A DNA stretch of 64,000 nt from Lapillicoccus jejuensis (GCF_006715055.1 NZ_VFMN01000001.1:1798001-1862000), one strand, 5' to 3'; counted from the first letter of the stretch, positions 17,411 through 28,541 are shown. Numbers and translations: made by a program. Notes: generated by a model from the letters alone, not told the origin.

Positions 17411-18639
17411 CCGCTCGACGCGGCGGGGGAGCCGGACGCGGCGCCGTACGGCGTGCCGTCGGCCGCCGGGGCCGAGCGGCGCAGCGGCCGCGACAGCGCG
17501 AGGCTGACGAGCACCGACGACGCCGCGAGCAGCGCCATCGTCGTGTGCGCCGCGACGAGCTGCGCGACCGCGCCGCCGATGGCCGCGCCGACCGCCTGGC
17601 CGACCATCAGCCCGGTCGAGGCGAGCCCGAACACCTGGCCGCGCTCGCGCTCGTCGGTCGCGTGGACCAGCCGCTCCTGCAGCGGCAGCGACGCGCAGTA
17701 CCCGACCGACGCGACGAACCCGAGGACGAGCGCGACCGGCAGCGGCGGGGCGAGGGCGAAGGCGAGGTAGGGGACCGGCAGCAGGAAGCGCATCGGCAGG
17801 ATGAGCCGGTCGCGGTGCTGCGGCGGGACGACCCGGCCCATGAGCACGTCGCCGAGCAGCATCCCGGCGGCGGTGACCGCGAAGAGGAGACCGGCGACGG
17901 CGGCGCCCGACTCCTCGCCGTACGGGACGAAGAGCGCCTCGCAGCCGACGACCAGCCCGTTGGGCACCCACAGCGCGAGGAAGACGGGGCGCACGACGGG
18001 GGAGCCGAGCAGCCGCCGGTTGACCTCGCGGGTGCGCGCGACGACGCCGCCCTCCTTCGGCTGCGCCGGGCGCTCGCGCAGGCCGAGGCGCAGCAGCGCC
18101 ATGACGACCGCGCACCCGCCGGCGGCGAGGAGGAAGAGGGTCGACGGCGAGAAGGTCAGCAGGAGCAGCCCGCCCGCGGCGTACCCGACGACCTGCATGA
18201 CGCCGACCGCGAGGTTGAGCGTGGCCCGGCCGAGCACGAACCCCTCCGGTGGCACGATCGCGTGCAGCAGCCGCATCGTCGACCCGCTCGTCGCCGACCC
18301 GGCGAGGTACGGGATCGCGAGGATCGCGAACCGCGCGCCCCACGGCAGCCCGGGGAGCGCCTGGAGCAGGCAGGCGATCAGGTACGCCGCCGGCATGACG
18401 AGGCTGGCGCGTCGCGGTCCCATCGTGTCGGACACGCTGAGCACCGTCATCGAGCCGAGCAGGGTGACCAGCGGACCGCCGAAGAGCGACAGCGCGGTGA
18501 GCAGCGGTGACCCGGTGGCGGCGTAGGTCACGCTGGCCAGGGCCAGCGACTCGACCGAGATCGCCGCCATCGTCACGCAGCGCACGAGGAAGAGGACGCG
18601 GAACTCGCGCAGGGCGAAGATCTCCGAGTAGGTGCGCAC
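17407..18639 (-). CDS. MFS transporter
   Basis: 410 residues with about 12 hydrophobic segments. It begins MRTYSEIFALREFRVLFLVR. A motif-A-like loop is VLSVSDTMGPRRASLVM, and the C-half carries ATDERERGQVFGLASTGLMV. The GTG at 18639 gives the standard start; no clear ribosome site is visible, so leaderless translation or GTG 18648 are options. It overlaps the end of the tautomerase gene by four bases on the opposite strand and is divergent from a winged-helix regulator that may control it. Substrate unknown. Confidence 0.85.
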   Translation of the reverse strand: MRTYSEIFALREFRVLFLVRCVTMAAISVESLALASVTYAATGSPLLTALSLFGGPLVTLLGSMTVLSVSDTMGPRRASLVMPAAYLIACLLQALPGLPWGARFAILAIPYLAGSATSGSTMRLLHAIVPPEGFVLGRATLNLAVGVMQVVGYAAGGLLLLTFSPSTLFLLAAGGCAVVMALLRLGLRERPAQPKEGGVVARTREVNRRLLGSPVVRPVFLALWVPNGLVVGCEALFVPYGEESGAAVAGLLFAVTAAGMLLGDVLMGRVVPPQHRDRLILPMRFLLPVPYLAFALAPPLPVALVLGFVASVGYCASLPLQERLVHATDERERGQVFGLASTGLMVGQAVGAAIGGAVAQLVAAHTTMALLAASSVLVSLALSRPLRRSAPAADGTPYGAASGSPAASSG

Positions 18640-18706
18640 GGAGACCACTGTGTGGCACCGTCGTGGGGCGGGGCAATCGCTTCGCGTGACGGCGAAAGGT
18701 GCGGTC

Positions 18707-19696
18707 GTGGGGGTGTGGCGGGTGTCGGCGGACCTGCTCGCGGGCAGCCGGTTCACGCTGTCGCCCCTGGCCGAGACGACCGCCGCGCTCACGGTGCTCG
18801 GCCACCCGGTCGGCCCGTGGCAGCAGGCCTTCCACGCCAGCCACGCGACGGCGTACGGCGCCATGCTGGACGAGCACCCGGTCCGCCGTGAGCTCGGCGC
18901 CCGGGCCTGGCGGCCCCGCCGCGGCGACCGGCCGGGGTGGATGGCCGACTTCCTCTCGCCCGCGCCGTCGGCGCCGGGGATGAGTGTCGACGACGAGCTC
19001 GAGGTCCTTGCCCGGGAATGGGACGACGAGCGGATCCGCGCGGCGCTCTACGCCGTCCGCCCCGGACGGCTGCCCGACGTCCTGCTCCGCGACGGGCTGC
19101 GCGAGGAGCTGCTCGGGCTCTACCGGTGGCTGTGGACGGCGACGCTCGAGTCCGACTGGCCGCGGCGCTCGCGGGTGCTGCAGGCCGACGTCGTCAGCCG
19201 GACCGCGCTGCTCGCGACCAAGGGCTGGGCCGCGGTCGTCGAGAGCCTCGGCCACCGCAAGGCGTGGCTCGGCGACGGGCGTCTGCGGATCAACGGCTAC
19301 GACCTGCCCGACCGGGACCTCGGCGCGGCGACGCAGCTGTGGTTCGTCCCCGTGCACAGCAACGGCTCGTGGGTCGCGTGGGAGGAGCCGCACCGGTACG
19401 CGATCGTCTACCCGGTGACCGGGGCGCTGGCCGCGCCGGGGCCGGCCGTCGCGTCGTCCGGCGCGCTCGAGCGGCTCCTCGGCGCGGGCCGCGCGAGCGT
19501 CCTGCTGCGGCTCGACGACCCGCGGACGACGACGCAGCTCGTCGCCCTCACCGGCCTGCCGCTCGGCTCGGTCGGCGGCCACCTCAAGGTCCTGCTCGAC
19601 AGCGGGCTCGTCCTGCGCCGGCGCGCGGGCCGCGAGGTCCTCTACTGGCGCACCGCGATCGGCGACGGGCTGGCCGCCACCCGTGGCCGAGGGTGA
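18707..19696 (+). CDS. ArsR-like winged-helix regulator
   Basis: 329 residues. The C-terminal 80 residues form a winged helix-turn-helix (SVLLRLDDPRTTTQLVALTG, LPLGSVGGHLKVLLDSGLVL, RRRAGREVLYWRT) of the ArsR type. The N-terminal 240 residues are unrecognised and probably a sensing or dimerisation domain, as in the larger actinobacterial ArsR-like proteins. I chose GTG 18707 because GAAAGG sits seven bases before it. Its divergent position implies control of the MFS gene. It overlaps the next small gene (GTGA). Confidence 0.75.
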   Translation: MGVWRVSADLLAGSRFTLSPLAETTAALTVLGHPVGPWQQAFHASHATAYGAMLDEHPVRRELGARAWRPRRGDRPGWMADFLSPAPSAPGMSVDDELEVLAREWDDERIRAALYAVRPGRLPDVLLRDGLREELLGLYRWLWTATLESDWPRRSRVLQADVVSRTALLATKGWAAVVESLGHRKAWLGDGRLRINGYDLPDRDLGAATQLWFVPVHSNGSWVAWEEPHRYAIVYPVTGALAAPGPAVASSGALERLLGAGRASVLLRLDDPRTTTQLVALTGLPLGSVGGHLKVLLDSGLVLRRRAGREVLYWRTAIGDGLAATRGRG

Positions 19697-20040
19697 CCGG
19701 CGTGGACGACGTGGAGTTCGAGCAGGGCCTCGCCGTGCTCGAGCACGCGCTGGACGACATCGCCGCCCTCCTGGGCGGTGTCGGCGAGCGCCACTGGTCG
19801 GCGTGGGCGACGAGGTGCGGCATCCGGCTGCGCCATGGCCTCTACAGTGCCTTCCCCGACATCCTCGGAGGCTTCGGCGGGATGGGCAGTGTCAACGACC
19901 TCGTGCTCTGCGATCCCAACGGGCACAAGGTCGCTCCCGAGGACGAGCGAGCAGTGAACGACCGCCTGAGGAAGCTCCTGACGACGGTCTACCGGGAGGC
20001 GAAGGCCTTGAAGGCGACCCTGGACCAGCCCCGCCGGTGA
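19693..20040 (+). CDS. Small hypothetical protein
   Basis: 115 residues, unrecognised. It is predicted soluble, with a helical N-terminus (FEQGLAVLEHALDDIAALLG) and a central FGGMGSVNDLVLCDPNGHKV segment. That reads like a conserved core in small proteins with an immunity-protein or DUF6966-like look, but I cannot assign it. GTG 19693 overlaps the stop of the regulator, so the two are likely cotranscribed. It converges on the hydrolase gene with an 8-bp gap. Confidence 0.65.
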   Translation: MTGVDDVEFEQGLAVLEHALDDIAALLGGVGERHWSAWATRCGIRLRHGLYSAFPDILGGFGGMGSVNDLVLCDPNGHKVAPEDERAVNDRLRKLLTTVYREAKALKATLDQPRR

Positions 20041-20048
20041 GCAGCGGG

Positions 20049-20816
20049 TCAGTCGCGCTGGTCGAGGAAGTCCCGCACGAGCAGGTCCAGCAGCGTGGTG
20101 CGCCGGAACACCTGCATGTGCGTCGTGTCCGGCAGGACGGCGAGCCGCGACCCGGGGATCAGCCGCAGCATCAGCCCGGCGTGCTCGACCGTGGTGAAGT
20201 CCCGGTCGCCCATGACGTGCAGCAGCGGGGCGGTGATCCCGGCCAGCTGCTCGTCGCTCCAGCCGCGCAGGTCGGCCTGGTTCGCCGACAGCGACTGCAG
20301 GAACTCGTCGAAGTGCTCCGGGTGCGGTGAGAGCCGCTGGTAGGACTCGCGCATCCCCACGAAGTCCTCCTGCGTCGGCATCCGCGTCGACGTGGCCATC
20401 CTCGCCGGGTCGGTGAGGTCCTCGTGCATCCCGTCGGGCCGGACGGTCACCGACAGGGCGACGACCGAGCGCACCCGGTCCGGGTGCGAGACGGCCAGCT
20501 CGAGCGCGACCGCCCCGCCGAGGCTGTGCCCGAGCACGTGGGCCCGGTCGATCCCGAGGTGGTCGAGCAGCGCGACGACGTCGCCGGCCATGGCCGCCGG
20601 GGTGATCGGCCGGTCGATGTCGTTGGTCCGCCCGTGCCCCTGCAGCTCGAGCGCGACCACCCGGTGCCGCTCAGCGAGGACCGGGACCAGCTCGCGCCAG
20701 GACTGCTCGATGTCGAGGACCCCGCCGTGGACCAGCACGAGCGGCGAGCCGTCCCCCGTCTCCTCGTGGTAGAGCCGCAGGTCGCCGAGCTCGAGGTAGC
20801 CGCTGGTCGTCGTCAT
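20049..20816 (-). CDS. Alpha/beta hydrolase
   Basis: 255 residues. It has the oxyanion HGG (30-32), nucleophile elbow GHSLGG with Ser98, acid GDRD near residue 213 and His in DTTHMQVF near residue 234, so the full triad is present. It is cytoplasmic, with a cap region around residues 120-180. It could be an esterase, lactonase or C-C hydrolase; the sequence does not decide. Single gene. Confidence 0.88.
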   Translation of the reverse strand: MTTTSGYLELGDLRLYHEETGDGSPLVLVHGGVLDIEQSWRELVPVLAERHRVVALELQGHGRTNDIDRPITPAAMAGDVVALLDHLGIDRAHVLGHSLGGAVALELAVSHPDRVRSVVALSVTVRPDGMHEDLTDPARMATSTRMPTQEDFVGMRESYQRLSPHPEHFDEFLQSLSANQADLRGWSDEQLAGITAPLLHVMGDRDFTTVEHAGLMLRLIPGSRLAVLPDTTHMQVFRRTTLLDLLVRDFLDQRD

Positions 20817-20909
20817 CCCCGCACCCTAGGGGCGGGACGCGGCTGTAGGTCGAGGAGAGCGGCGGCTCGTTCGCAGCCGATCCCCAGCCGCGCTGCGTAC
20901 CGTCCCACC

Positions 20910-22187
20910 GTGGGGAGGCCTCGCCGAGCGCTCCCGGCGCCCGTGCGGGTCGCCGGCGCGGTGTCGGCCGCCCTCCTGGCCGTCCTCGCCGGGTGCACCA
21001 CGGCTCCGGCCCCGTCGGCGCCCAGCCCGACCATCACGGTGACGCCGGCGACCAGCCTGCTCGACCAGGCCATGACGGTCGTGGTCTCCGGCCTGCCGCC
21101 CCGAGCGGCCGCCGACCTCGAGGTCGCGGCGACCGCGAAGGACGGGACGACGTGGCGGGCGGACCGTGCCGTCACCGCCGACGCGGGCGGCCGCCTCGGG
21201 GTGGCGGGAGCGGCGCTCTTCGCCCGGCTCCAGCCGGTGACCGACCACGGCACCACGGCCGGTACGACGCCCCCCTCGACCGGCGGGTCCCCGTACTTCG
21301 TCTGGCGGCCGGCGGAGACGCTGACCTGGACGCTGCGTCGCTCGGGACAGGTCGTCGCCACGGGCACCTCGACGAGGCGGATCACGCCGGAGGGGACCCG
21401 GGCCCGGGTGCTCACGGTCGCCGCCGACGGAGTCGCCGGGCTGTACGACGCCCCGCCGACCGGTGGGGCGCGCCGCCCGGCGGTCCTGTTGCTGGGCGGG
21501 TCCGAAGGTGGCGAGAACGCGCTGCTCGCCGCCGCCCTCGCGAGCGAGGGGGTGCCGGTGCTGGCGCAGGCGTACTTCGGGGAGGCCGGGCTGCCCTCGA
21601 CCCTGTCGCGGGTGCCGGTCGAGACGGTCGACACGGGGCTGGCGTGGCTGCGGTCGCAGCCCGGGGTCGACCCGACCCGCGTGTGGCTCGTCGGCGCGTC
21701 GCGCGGGTCCGAGCTGGCCCTGGAGGAAGCGAGCCGGCGCACCGACGTCGTGCACGGCGTCGTCGCCACGTCGCCGTCGGGGGTCGTGCACGGCGCGTAC
21801 CCGCCGGACGGGCACTCGGCGTGGACCGTCGGCGGGCGCGAGGTGCCGTGGTCGCACACGCTGTCCGCGCAGGCCGACGACGACGACGCCGTCATCCCGG
21901 TGCAGCGCATCCCCGGGCCGGTGGTCCTCGTCTGCGGGGGCGCCGACACGGTCTGGCCGTCCTGCCCCTACGCGGCGCAGGTCGCGGGGCGTCGTACGGC
22001 GACCCGGACGAGCACCTCCGGGGACGCGCTGCTCGACTACCCGCAGGCCGGGCACGACGTCGACCTGCTCGTCCCGGACGAGCCGGTGGCGCGGGCGTCG
22101 TACCGCGACGGGGTGAGCCCGCAGGCGGACGAGTCCGCGCGCGAGCAGGCCTGGCCACAGGTCCTCGCCGCGGTCCGCTCCCGCTGA
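20910..22187 (+). CDS. BAAT-family acyl-CoA thioester hydrolase-like lipoprotein
   Basis: 425 residues. A lipoprotein signal ends in LAVLAGC (Cys29). The next 130 residues (TPATSLLDQAMTVVVSGLPP and following) resemble the N-terminal thioesterase/BAAT domain. The C-terminal domain is an alpha/beta hydrolase with GGSEGG and the nucleophile elbow GASRGSEL, and a His near QAGHD. Family members are acyl-CoA thioesterases or acyltransferases; a surface-anchored bacterial version more probably acts on an extracellular ester. The GTG at 20910 gives a positively charged n-region; GTG 20943 is the alternative. Confidence 0.8.
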   Translation: MGRPRRALPAPVRVAGAVSAALLAVLAGCTTAPAPSAPSPTITVTPATSLLDQAMTVVVSGLPPRAAADLEVAATAKDGTTWRADRAVTADAGGRLGVAGAALFARLQPVTDHGTTAGTTPPSTGGSPYFVWRPAETLTWTLRRSGQVVATGTSTRRITPEGTRARVLTVAADGVAGLYDAPPTGGARRPAVLLLGGSEGGENALLAAALASEGVPVLAQAYFGEAGLPSTLSRVPVETVDTGLAWLRSQPGVDPTRVWLVGASRGSELALEEASRRTDVVHGVVATSPSGVVHGAYPPDGHSAWTVGGREVPWSHTLSAQADDDDAVIPVQRIPGPVVLVCGGADTVWPSCPYAAQVAGRRTATRTSTSGDALLDYPQAGHDVDLLVPDEPVARASYRDGVSPQADESAREQAWPQVLAAVRSR

Positions 22188-22223
22188 CGCCCGGCGTCGG
22201 CGGGAGCGCACCCGCAGGAGCGG

Positions 22224-22661
22224 TCAGACCGCGGCGGTCGGGCGGGCGGCGCGGGCACCGGCGAGCGCGACGAGGATCAGCAGGCCCTCGACGACGAGGC
22301 TGATGATGCCGAGCGGCTCGGTCCAGTTGCCCATGTCGTCGGTGTAGCCGGGCAGACCCGGGCCGCGAGAGAGGCAGTAGCCGAGCAGCGGGCCGAGACC
22401 GACGCCGGCGGCGACGACCCAGGTGAGCACCGACGCGCGGGCCCGACGGGTGAACAGCGCGACGGCGAGGACGACGGCGACGACCTCGAGCACCCAGTAG
22501 CCGATGCCGACGTACGACGGGTCCTTCGAGCCGGGCACGCCACCCTGGTCGACGACGTGGATGGCGGCGACGCCGAGCGAGAGCAGCGCGGCGGGCACGC
22601 CGAGCGCGAGGGACGGGGCGGCGGTGGTGCTGGGGGTCGGGGCGTAACGGGTCTCGGTCAT
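22224..22661 (-). CDS. Four-helix integral membrane protein
   Basis: 145 residues with four hydrophobic segments ([77 protein letters not shown]). A Gly/Pro/Asp-rich outer loop ([19 protein letters not shown]) precedes the last helix. Start ATG 22661 has AGGAG eight bases upstream. Homologues of this layout are common in actinobacteria and have no known function. Confidence 0.75.
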   Translation of the reverse strand: MTETRYAPTPSTTAAPSLALGVPAALLSLGVAAIHVVDQGGVPGSKDPSYVGIGYWVLEVVAVVLAVALFTRRARASVLTWVVAAGVGLGPLLGYCLSRGPGLPGYTDDMGNWTEPLGIISLVVEGLLILVALAGARAARPTAAV

Positions 22662-22822
22662 GGGGGATCTCCTGGGTGGGGAGCGGGTGGGGGTGGGGGA
22701 ACGTCTCCACGGTCCCGTGGTTCTCTTGGAAGGTTCTTGGAGATCGCTCGGCCGACGAGCGATCCGGGTCGGGGTCCGTCCCCGCCGTCCTCGTCGCTGC
22801 GCCGTCCGCGCTCGTGGGCGGC

Positions 22823-22848
22823 ATCGGTGGGGTGATGGCACCACCGAT
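22823..22848. terminator. Possible hairpin after the SMP-30-like gene
   Basis: ATCGGTGG (22823-22830) and CCACCGAT (22841-22848) form an 8-bp stem with a 10-base loop, 23 bp downstream of the minus-strand stop. The rest of the 210-bp gap up to the next gene shows only G-rich stretches and no other structure I can name. Confidence 0.4.
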
Positions 22849-22871
22849 CCCACCCCCGAGCGGTCTCGCCC

Positions 22872-23696
22872 TCAGGCCCAGGCGGCGCCGGGGACCTCGA
22901 CCCGTTCGGTGAGGACGACGCCGTCCGAGGCGCCGTCGGCGCCGTACCGGTTGGCGACGACGAACAGGGTCCGCCCGTCGTCACCGCCGAGGACGCAGGA
23001 GAAGCAGCCGCGGTCGGCCTCGACGACCTGGAGCACCTCGCCGCCCTCGCGGACGCGGACGCAGCGCCGGCCGGGGACCGATGCGTACCAGAGCGATCCG
23101 GCCGCGTCGAGGCAGACGCCGTCGGGGGCCGAGCCCGGTCCGAGGTCGGCCCACACGCGCCGGTCGACGAGCCGGGCGTCGTCGGTCACGGTCCACGCGG
23201 TGATCCGGTCGGCGTGCGACTCGGCGACGAGCAGCGTGTCCGGGTCGCCGGCCACCGGCCCGGGCAGCAGGGCCATGCCGTTGGGGAACCACACGTCGCC
23301 GGCGACGTCCCGCGTCGTCCCGTCCGGCAGGACCACGGAGACGACCCCGGGCAACCGCTCGGGGTCCCAGGGGGCCGAGCCGGGCATGTCGACCCAGACC
23401 CGGCCCGCGCGGTCGACGACCAGCTCGTTGAAGCCGCGGGGCGGGACGCCGTACGGCGTGAGGTCGGCACCGACCCGGACCCCCTGCGGCGTCGTGGCCA
23501 CCGGGCGTCCGTCGGGGAGCCAGTCGATGGAGAAGGGCATGCCGTCGACCCGGGCCACGACCTCGCGCGAGCCGGTCGGGTCGGCCGGGTCGAGCGCGAG
23601 CACCTCGCCCCGTCCCCAGTCGCACAGCCACAGCCGGCCCGCGTGCCAGCGGGGCGACTCGCCCATGACGAGCCCGTCGAGCAGCAGCCGAGGCAT
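22872..23696 (-). CDS. SMP-30/gluconolactonase-like protein
   Basis: 274 residues, a six-bladed beta-propeller. Motifs are [20 protein letters not shown] (with the metal-ligand Glu), [18 protein letters not shown], the [15 protein letters not shown] segment (Asn ligand), [10 protein letters not shown] (Asn ligand) and [19 protein letters not shown] (Asp ligand). These are the divalent-metal ligands of gluconolactonases and luciferin-regenerating enzymes. It probably hydrolyses a sugar lactone in the cytoplasm. It is divergent from dnaK, with the HAIR operator between them. Confidence 0.88.
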   Translation of the reverse strand: MPRLLLDGLVMGESPRWHAGRLWLCDWGRGEVLALDPADPTGSREVVARVDGMPFSIDWLPDGRPVATTPQGVRVGADLTPYGVPPRGFNELVVDRAGRVWVDMPGSAPWDPERLPGVVSVVLPDGTTRDVAGDVWFPNGMALLPGPVAGDPDTLLVAESHADRITAWTVTDDARLVDRRVWADLGPGSAPDGVCLDAAGSLWYASVPGRRCVRVREGGEVLQVVEADRGCFSCVLGGDDGRTLFVVANRYGADGASDGVVLTERVEVPGAAWA

Positions 23697-23766
23697 GGGG
23701 GCACCGTACGGCCGAGAGGGGGCCGAGACCCCCCGATGGGCGGGGAACAATCGCCGTGCCCCCGGA

Positions 23767-23787
23767 GTTGAGCCAGGTGAACGCAAG
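23767..23787. promoter_or_regulatory. HAIR element (HspR operator) upstream of dnaK
   Basis: GTTGAGC-N7-ACGCAAG fits the HAIR consensus CTTGAGT-N7-ACTCAAG with three mismatches and exact spacing. It lies about 100 bp before dnaK; a TTGACA follows at 23804 and could be a -35 element. HspR with DnaK as corepressor would bind here in unstressed cells. Confidence 0.8.
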
Positions 23788-23889
23788 TTTGCCGAGTCCG
23801 GTTTTGACAACCACGCCTCCACCGAGGCACATTCGGCTCAGGAGCGGGACCAGCCCGCAGCAACCCCCAGCACACAGGAGACACACACC

Positions 23890-25784
<1,895 letters not shown>

Positions 25785-25788
<4 letters not shown>

Positions 25789-26432
25789 CCGACGCCCCCC
25801 GCCCCGACGAGCAGCCGCAGCAGCCCGACGAGCAGCTCGGCCGCGACGAGGAGCACGTGGGGCACCAGGGCCAGGGCGAGGCGGGCGCGCACGCGTCCGC
25901 CGAGCCCGGCGGCTCGGACGAGTTCGACGTCCAGGTGCCCGACGACGCCTCGGAGCTGACCGACGGCCCGACCGGCGGCGCGACCGACGGTGGGGCGACG
26001 CCCGAGGGTGACCTCGCGGCGTCTTACCTCGAGGACCTGCGCCGCCTCCAGGCGGAGTACGTCAACTACAAGCGCCGCGTCGACCGCGACCGCGCGCTGG
26101 CCACCGACGCCGGCGTGCGGTCCGTCCTCGAGGCCCTCATCCCGGCGCTCGACGACATCCACCTCGCGCGCGAGCACGGGGACCTCGAGGGGACGCCGTT
26201 CGAGCGGATCAGCGACAAGCTGGAGTCGGCGCTGGGCCGGTTCGGCGTCGAGCGGCTCGGGGAGCCGGGGGTCGCCTTCGACCCCGCGGTCCACGAGGCG
26301 CTCATGCACGTCGAGGCCGAGCTGCCGGAGGGCGCCGAGTCGACCACGGTCGTCGCGGTGCTCCAGCCGGGCTGGAAGGTCGGCGACCGCGTCGTCCGGC
26401 CGGCCCGGGTCTCCGTCGCCGACCCGCACTGA
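25785..26432 (+). CDS. grpE: Nucleotide exchange factor GrpE
   Basis: 215 residues. A long acidic, low-complexity N-terminus of about 75 residues precedes the GrpE coiled coil ([40 protein letters not shown]) and the C-terminal beta domain ([40 protein letters not shown]). GTG 25785 overlaps the dnaK stop (GTGA). It releases ADP from DnaK. Confidence 0.97.
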
Positions 26433-26524
26433 GAGAGCACTGAGACCCGGTCCGGGGCCTGCCGCGCGGCGGGCCCCGGACCCGGGTCGTGACCGCACCC
26501 ACCACCGACCGGGAGGAGGCCGGG

Positions 26525-27577
26525 ATGGCCAGCCAGGACTGGTTCGAGAAGGACTTCTACGCCACCCTCGGCGTCCCCACGGACGCCGACGACGCGGCGA
26601 TCAAGAAGCAGTACCGCAAGCTGGCCCGCCAGCTGCACCCCGACCAGAACTCCGGGGACGACGCGGCGACCAAGCGCTTCAAGGAGGTCGGCGAGGCGTA
26701 CGCCGTCCTGTCCGACCCGGACCAGCGCCGGGAGTACGACCAGATCCGCGCCATGGCCCGCGGCGGCGCCCGGTTCACCGCCGGTGGCACCGGCGGGGGC
26801 GGGTTCGAGGACCTGTTCTCGCAGTTCGGCGGCGCGGGTGGCCCCGGTGGGCCGCGCGTGCGCTACTCGACCGGTGGCGCGGGGGGCGGCGCCGGCGGCC
26901 CCGACCTGGGCGACCTGCTCGGCGGCCTCTTCGGCGGCCAGTTCGGCGGCTCGACCGGCGGCGGTTTCGACCCCACCGGTTTCGAGGGGTACGGCGCCTC
27001 GCGCGGCCCCCGCAAGGGCGCCGACGTCCAGGCTCGCACGACCCTCTCCTTCCGCGACGCCGTCCAGGGCACGACGGTCACCCTGTCGACCGGTTCGTCC
27101 GGTGCCCCGGGCGGCACCGTGACCACCCGCATCCCGGCGGGGGTGCGCGACGGCCAGAAGATCCGGCTGCGCGGCAAGGGCCACCCCGGTGACGCCGGGG
27201 CCGGTGCCGGCGACCTCATTATCACCGTGGCGGTCACCCCCGACCCGGTCTTCAAGCGCGACGGCGACAACCTCGTCGTCGACCTGCCGGTCACCTTCGC
27301 CGAGGCCGCCCTCGGCGCCACGGTCGAGGTGCCCACGCTCGACGGCTCCCGGGTCAAGGTCCGCGTCGCGCCCGGCACGCCCAGCGGACGCCAGCTGCGG
27401 GTCAAGGGGCGCGGCGTGCCGCGCGACGGCGGCGCCGGTGACCTGCTCGCGCGCGTCCAGGTCGTCGTCCCCCAGCGGCTCACCGACGCGGCCAAGGAGG
27501 CCATCGAGCGGCTGCGCGAGGACGAGGACGGCATCGACCCGCGGGCGGAGCTGTACGCCAAGGCGGCCCGGCCGTGA
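26525..27577 (+). CDS. dnaJ: DnaJ-type co-chaperone lacking the zinc-finger domain
   Basis: 350 residues. The J domain (about 9-74) carries HPD at 38-40 in the context RKLARQLHPDQN. A long Gly/Phe-rich region (about 80-160) follows, then the two C-terminal substrate-binding barrels (KGADVQARTTLSFRDAVQGT; IPAGVRDGQKIRLRGKGHPG; VRVAPGTPSGRQLRVKGRGV). No CxxCxGxG repeats are present, so this is the CbpA/type II architecture, not classical DnaJ. ATG 26525 with GGGAGGAGG is preferred over GTG 26489. It stimulates DnaK ATPase. Confidence 0.93.
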   Translation: MASQDWFEKDFYATLGVPTDADDAAIKKQYRKLARQLHPDQNSGDDAATKRFKEVGEAYAVLSDPDQRREYDQIRAMARGGARFTAGGTGGGGFEDLFSQFGGAGGPGGPRVRYSTGGAGGGAGGPDLGDLLGGLFGGQFGGSTGGGFDPTGFEGYGASRGPRKGADVQARTTLSFRDAVQGTTVTLSTGSSGAPGGTVTTRIPAGVRDGQKIRLRGKGHPGDAGAGAGDLIITVAVTPDPVFKRDGDNLVVDLPVTFAEAALGATVEVPTLDGSRVKVRVAPGTPSGRQLRVKGRGVPRDGGAGDLLARVQVVVPQRLTDAAKEAIERLREDEDGIDPRAELYAKAARP

Positions 27578-28047
27578 GCGCGGGGACGGGCGCGGCGCCG
27601 TACGCGGCGTTCGGCCCCGACGACGACACCCCCGTCTTCGTCATCTCGGTCGCCGCGCAGCTGGCCGGGATGCACGCGCAGACCCTGCGGCAGTACGACC
27701 GTCTCGGCCTGGTCTCCCCGTCGCGCACCCGCGGCGGTGGCCGGCGCTACTCCGGCCGCGACGTCGCCCGGCTGCGCGAGGTGCAGCGGCTCTCCCAGGA
27801 GGAGGGCGTCAGCCTCGCCGGCATCCAGCGCATCCTCGACCTCGAGAACCACGTGGCCGCCCTGCGCTCGCGGGTGGCCGAGCTCGAGGCGCAGGTCGAG
27901 CACCTCGGCAGCCGCGGCGTGCCCGGACCGCGGGTCTTCGCCGCCGGCCGGCGCGGCGACATCGTCACCGTCCGACCGGGCGAGCGCCCGCCGCGGTTCC
28001 TCTCCTCCTCGCAGGCCCTCGTCGTCTGGCGGCCGGGGCACGGCTGA
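27574..28047 (+). CDS. hspR: Heat shock repressor HspR (MerR family)
   Basis: 157 residues. The MerR-type helix-turn-helix reads VFVISVAAQLAGMHAQTLRQ then YDRLGLVSPSRTRGGGRRYS. It is followed by a coiled coil (IQRILDLENHVAALRSRVAE) and a short tail. GTG 27574 overlaps the dnaJ stop. HspR represses its own operon and usually clpB through HAIR sites; HAIR sites stand before dnaK and clpB in this window. Confidence 0.97.
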   Translation: MSAGTGAAPYAAFGPDDDTPVFVISVAAQLAGMHAQTLRQYDRLGLVSPSRTRGGGRRYSGRDVARLREVQRLSQEEGVSLAGIQRILDLENHVAALRSRVAELEAQVEHLGSRGVPGPRVFAAGRRGDIVTVRPGERPPRFLSSSQALVVWRPGHG

Positions 28048-28052
28048 TCCCG

Positions 28053-28087
28053 CGCTGCTGACATCCATCAATCGATGGGTTCCAGCG
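28053..28087. repeat. Palindromic dispersed repeat, copy 1
   Basis: A 35-bp unit containing CATCCATCAATCGATGGGTT, with the core CCATC/GATGG as an inverted repeat. It is 32/35 identical by eye to copy 2, 51 bp further on. It lies just after hspR and may end that transcript. Confidence 0.75.
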
Positions 28088-28103
28088 TCAGGTGTGGGGG
28101 GCG

Positions 28104-28138
28104 TGCTGCTGACATCCATCTATTGATGGGTTCCAGCG
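28104..28138. repeat. Palindromic dispersed repeat, copy 2
   Basis: Same orientation as copy 1, containing CATCCATCTATTGATGGGTT. The differences from copy 1 fall in the loop and at the left end, as expected if the structure rather than the loop is kept. Confidence 0.75.
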
Positions 28139-28178
28139 CCGGGCCCCTGACCTGACACGGCGGCCCGGCAGGAGCACG

Positions 28179-28505
28179 ATGATGACCGTGGGGGACCCGA
28201 CCGAGCACCTGCTCGTCTTCGACGACCGCGAGACCGCCGAGGCGGTGGCCGACTCGCTCGACCACCACGTCTACGCCGTGCGCGTCCTGCGCGAGGCGCT
28301 CGCCGGGGACGACGACGCCGAGGACGCCCAGTGGCTCGTCCACGTCACCGACCCGCGCGACCTCGACGAGACCGCTCGCGAGACCGAGCGTCGCCACCTC
28401 GGCGACCTCGCGGAGCGCAACGACGGCTGGTACGACGACGCGGACGACGACGATGCTCAGGAAGCGGTCGCCTCGGAAGCATCCTCCCCGGAGAGCGTGG
28501 GCTGA
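28179..28505 (+). CDS. RraB-like (ribonuclease E inhibitor-like) small acidic protein
   Basis: 108 residues and very acidic. The segments LLVFDDRETAEAVADSLDHH, VRVLREALAGDDDAEDAQWL and LAERNDGWYDDADDD resemble the compact RraB-type proteins common in actinobacteria, which are annotated by similarity to the E. coli RNase E regulator. Function in actinobacteria is not established. ATG 28179 has AGGAG six bases upstream; a second ATG follows directly. Confidence 0.6.
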   Translation: MMTVGDPTEHLLVFDDRETAEAVADSLDHHVYAVRVLREALAGDDDAEDAQWLVHVTDPRDLDETARETERRHLGDLAERNDGWYDDADDDDAQEAVASEASSPESVG

Positions 28506-28541
28506 GCCCTGGAGATCCCCTGGGAGCAGCCGCGGACGGCG

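Noticed and set aside
28053..28138. HspR or riboswitch element after hspR
   Set aside because: The two repeats lack the HAIR arms and lie downstream of the operon; they fit a dispersed palindromic repeat better.
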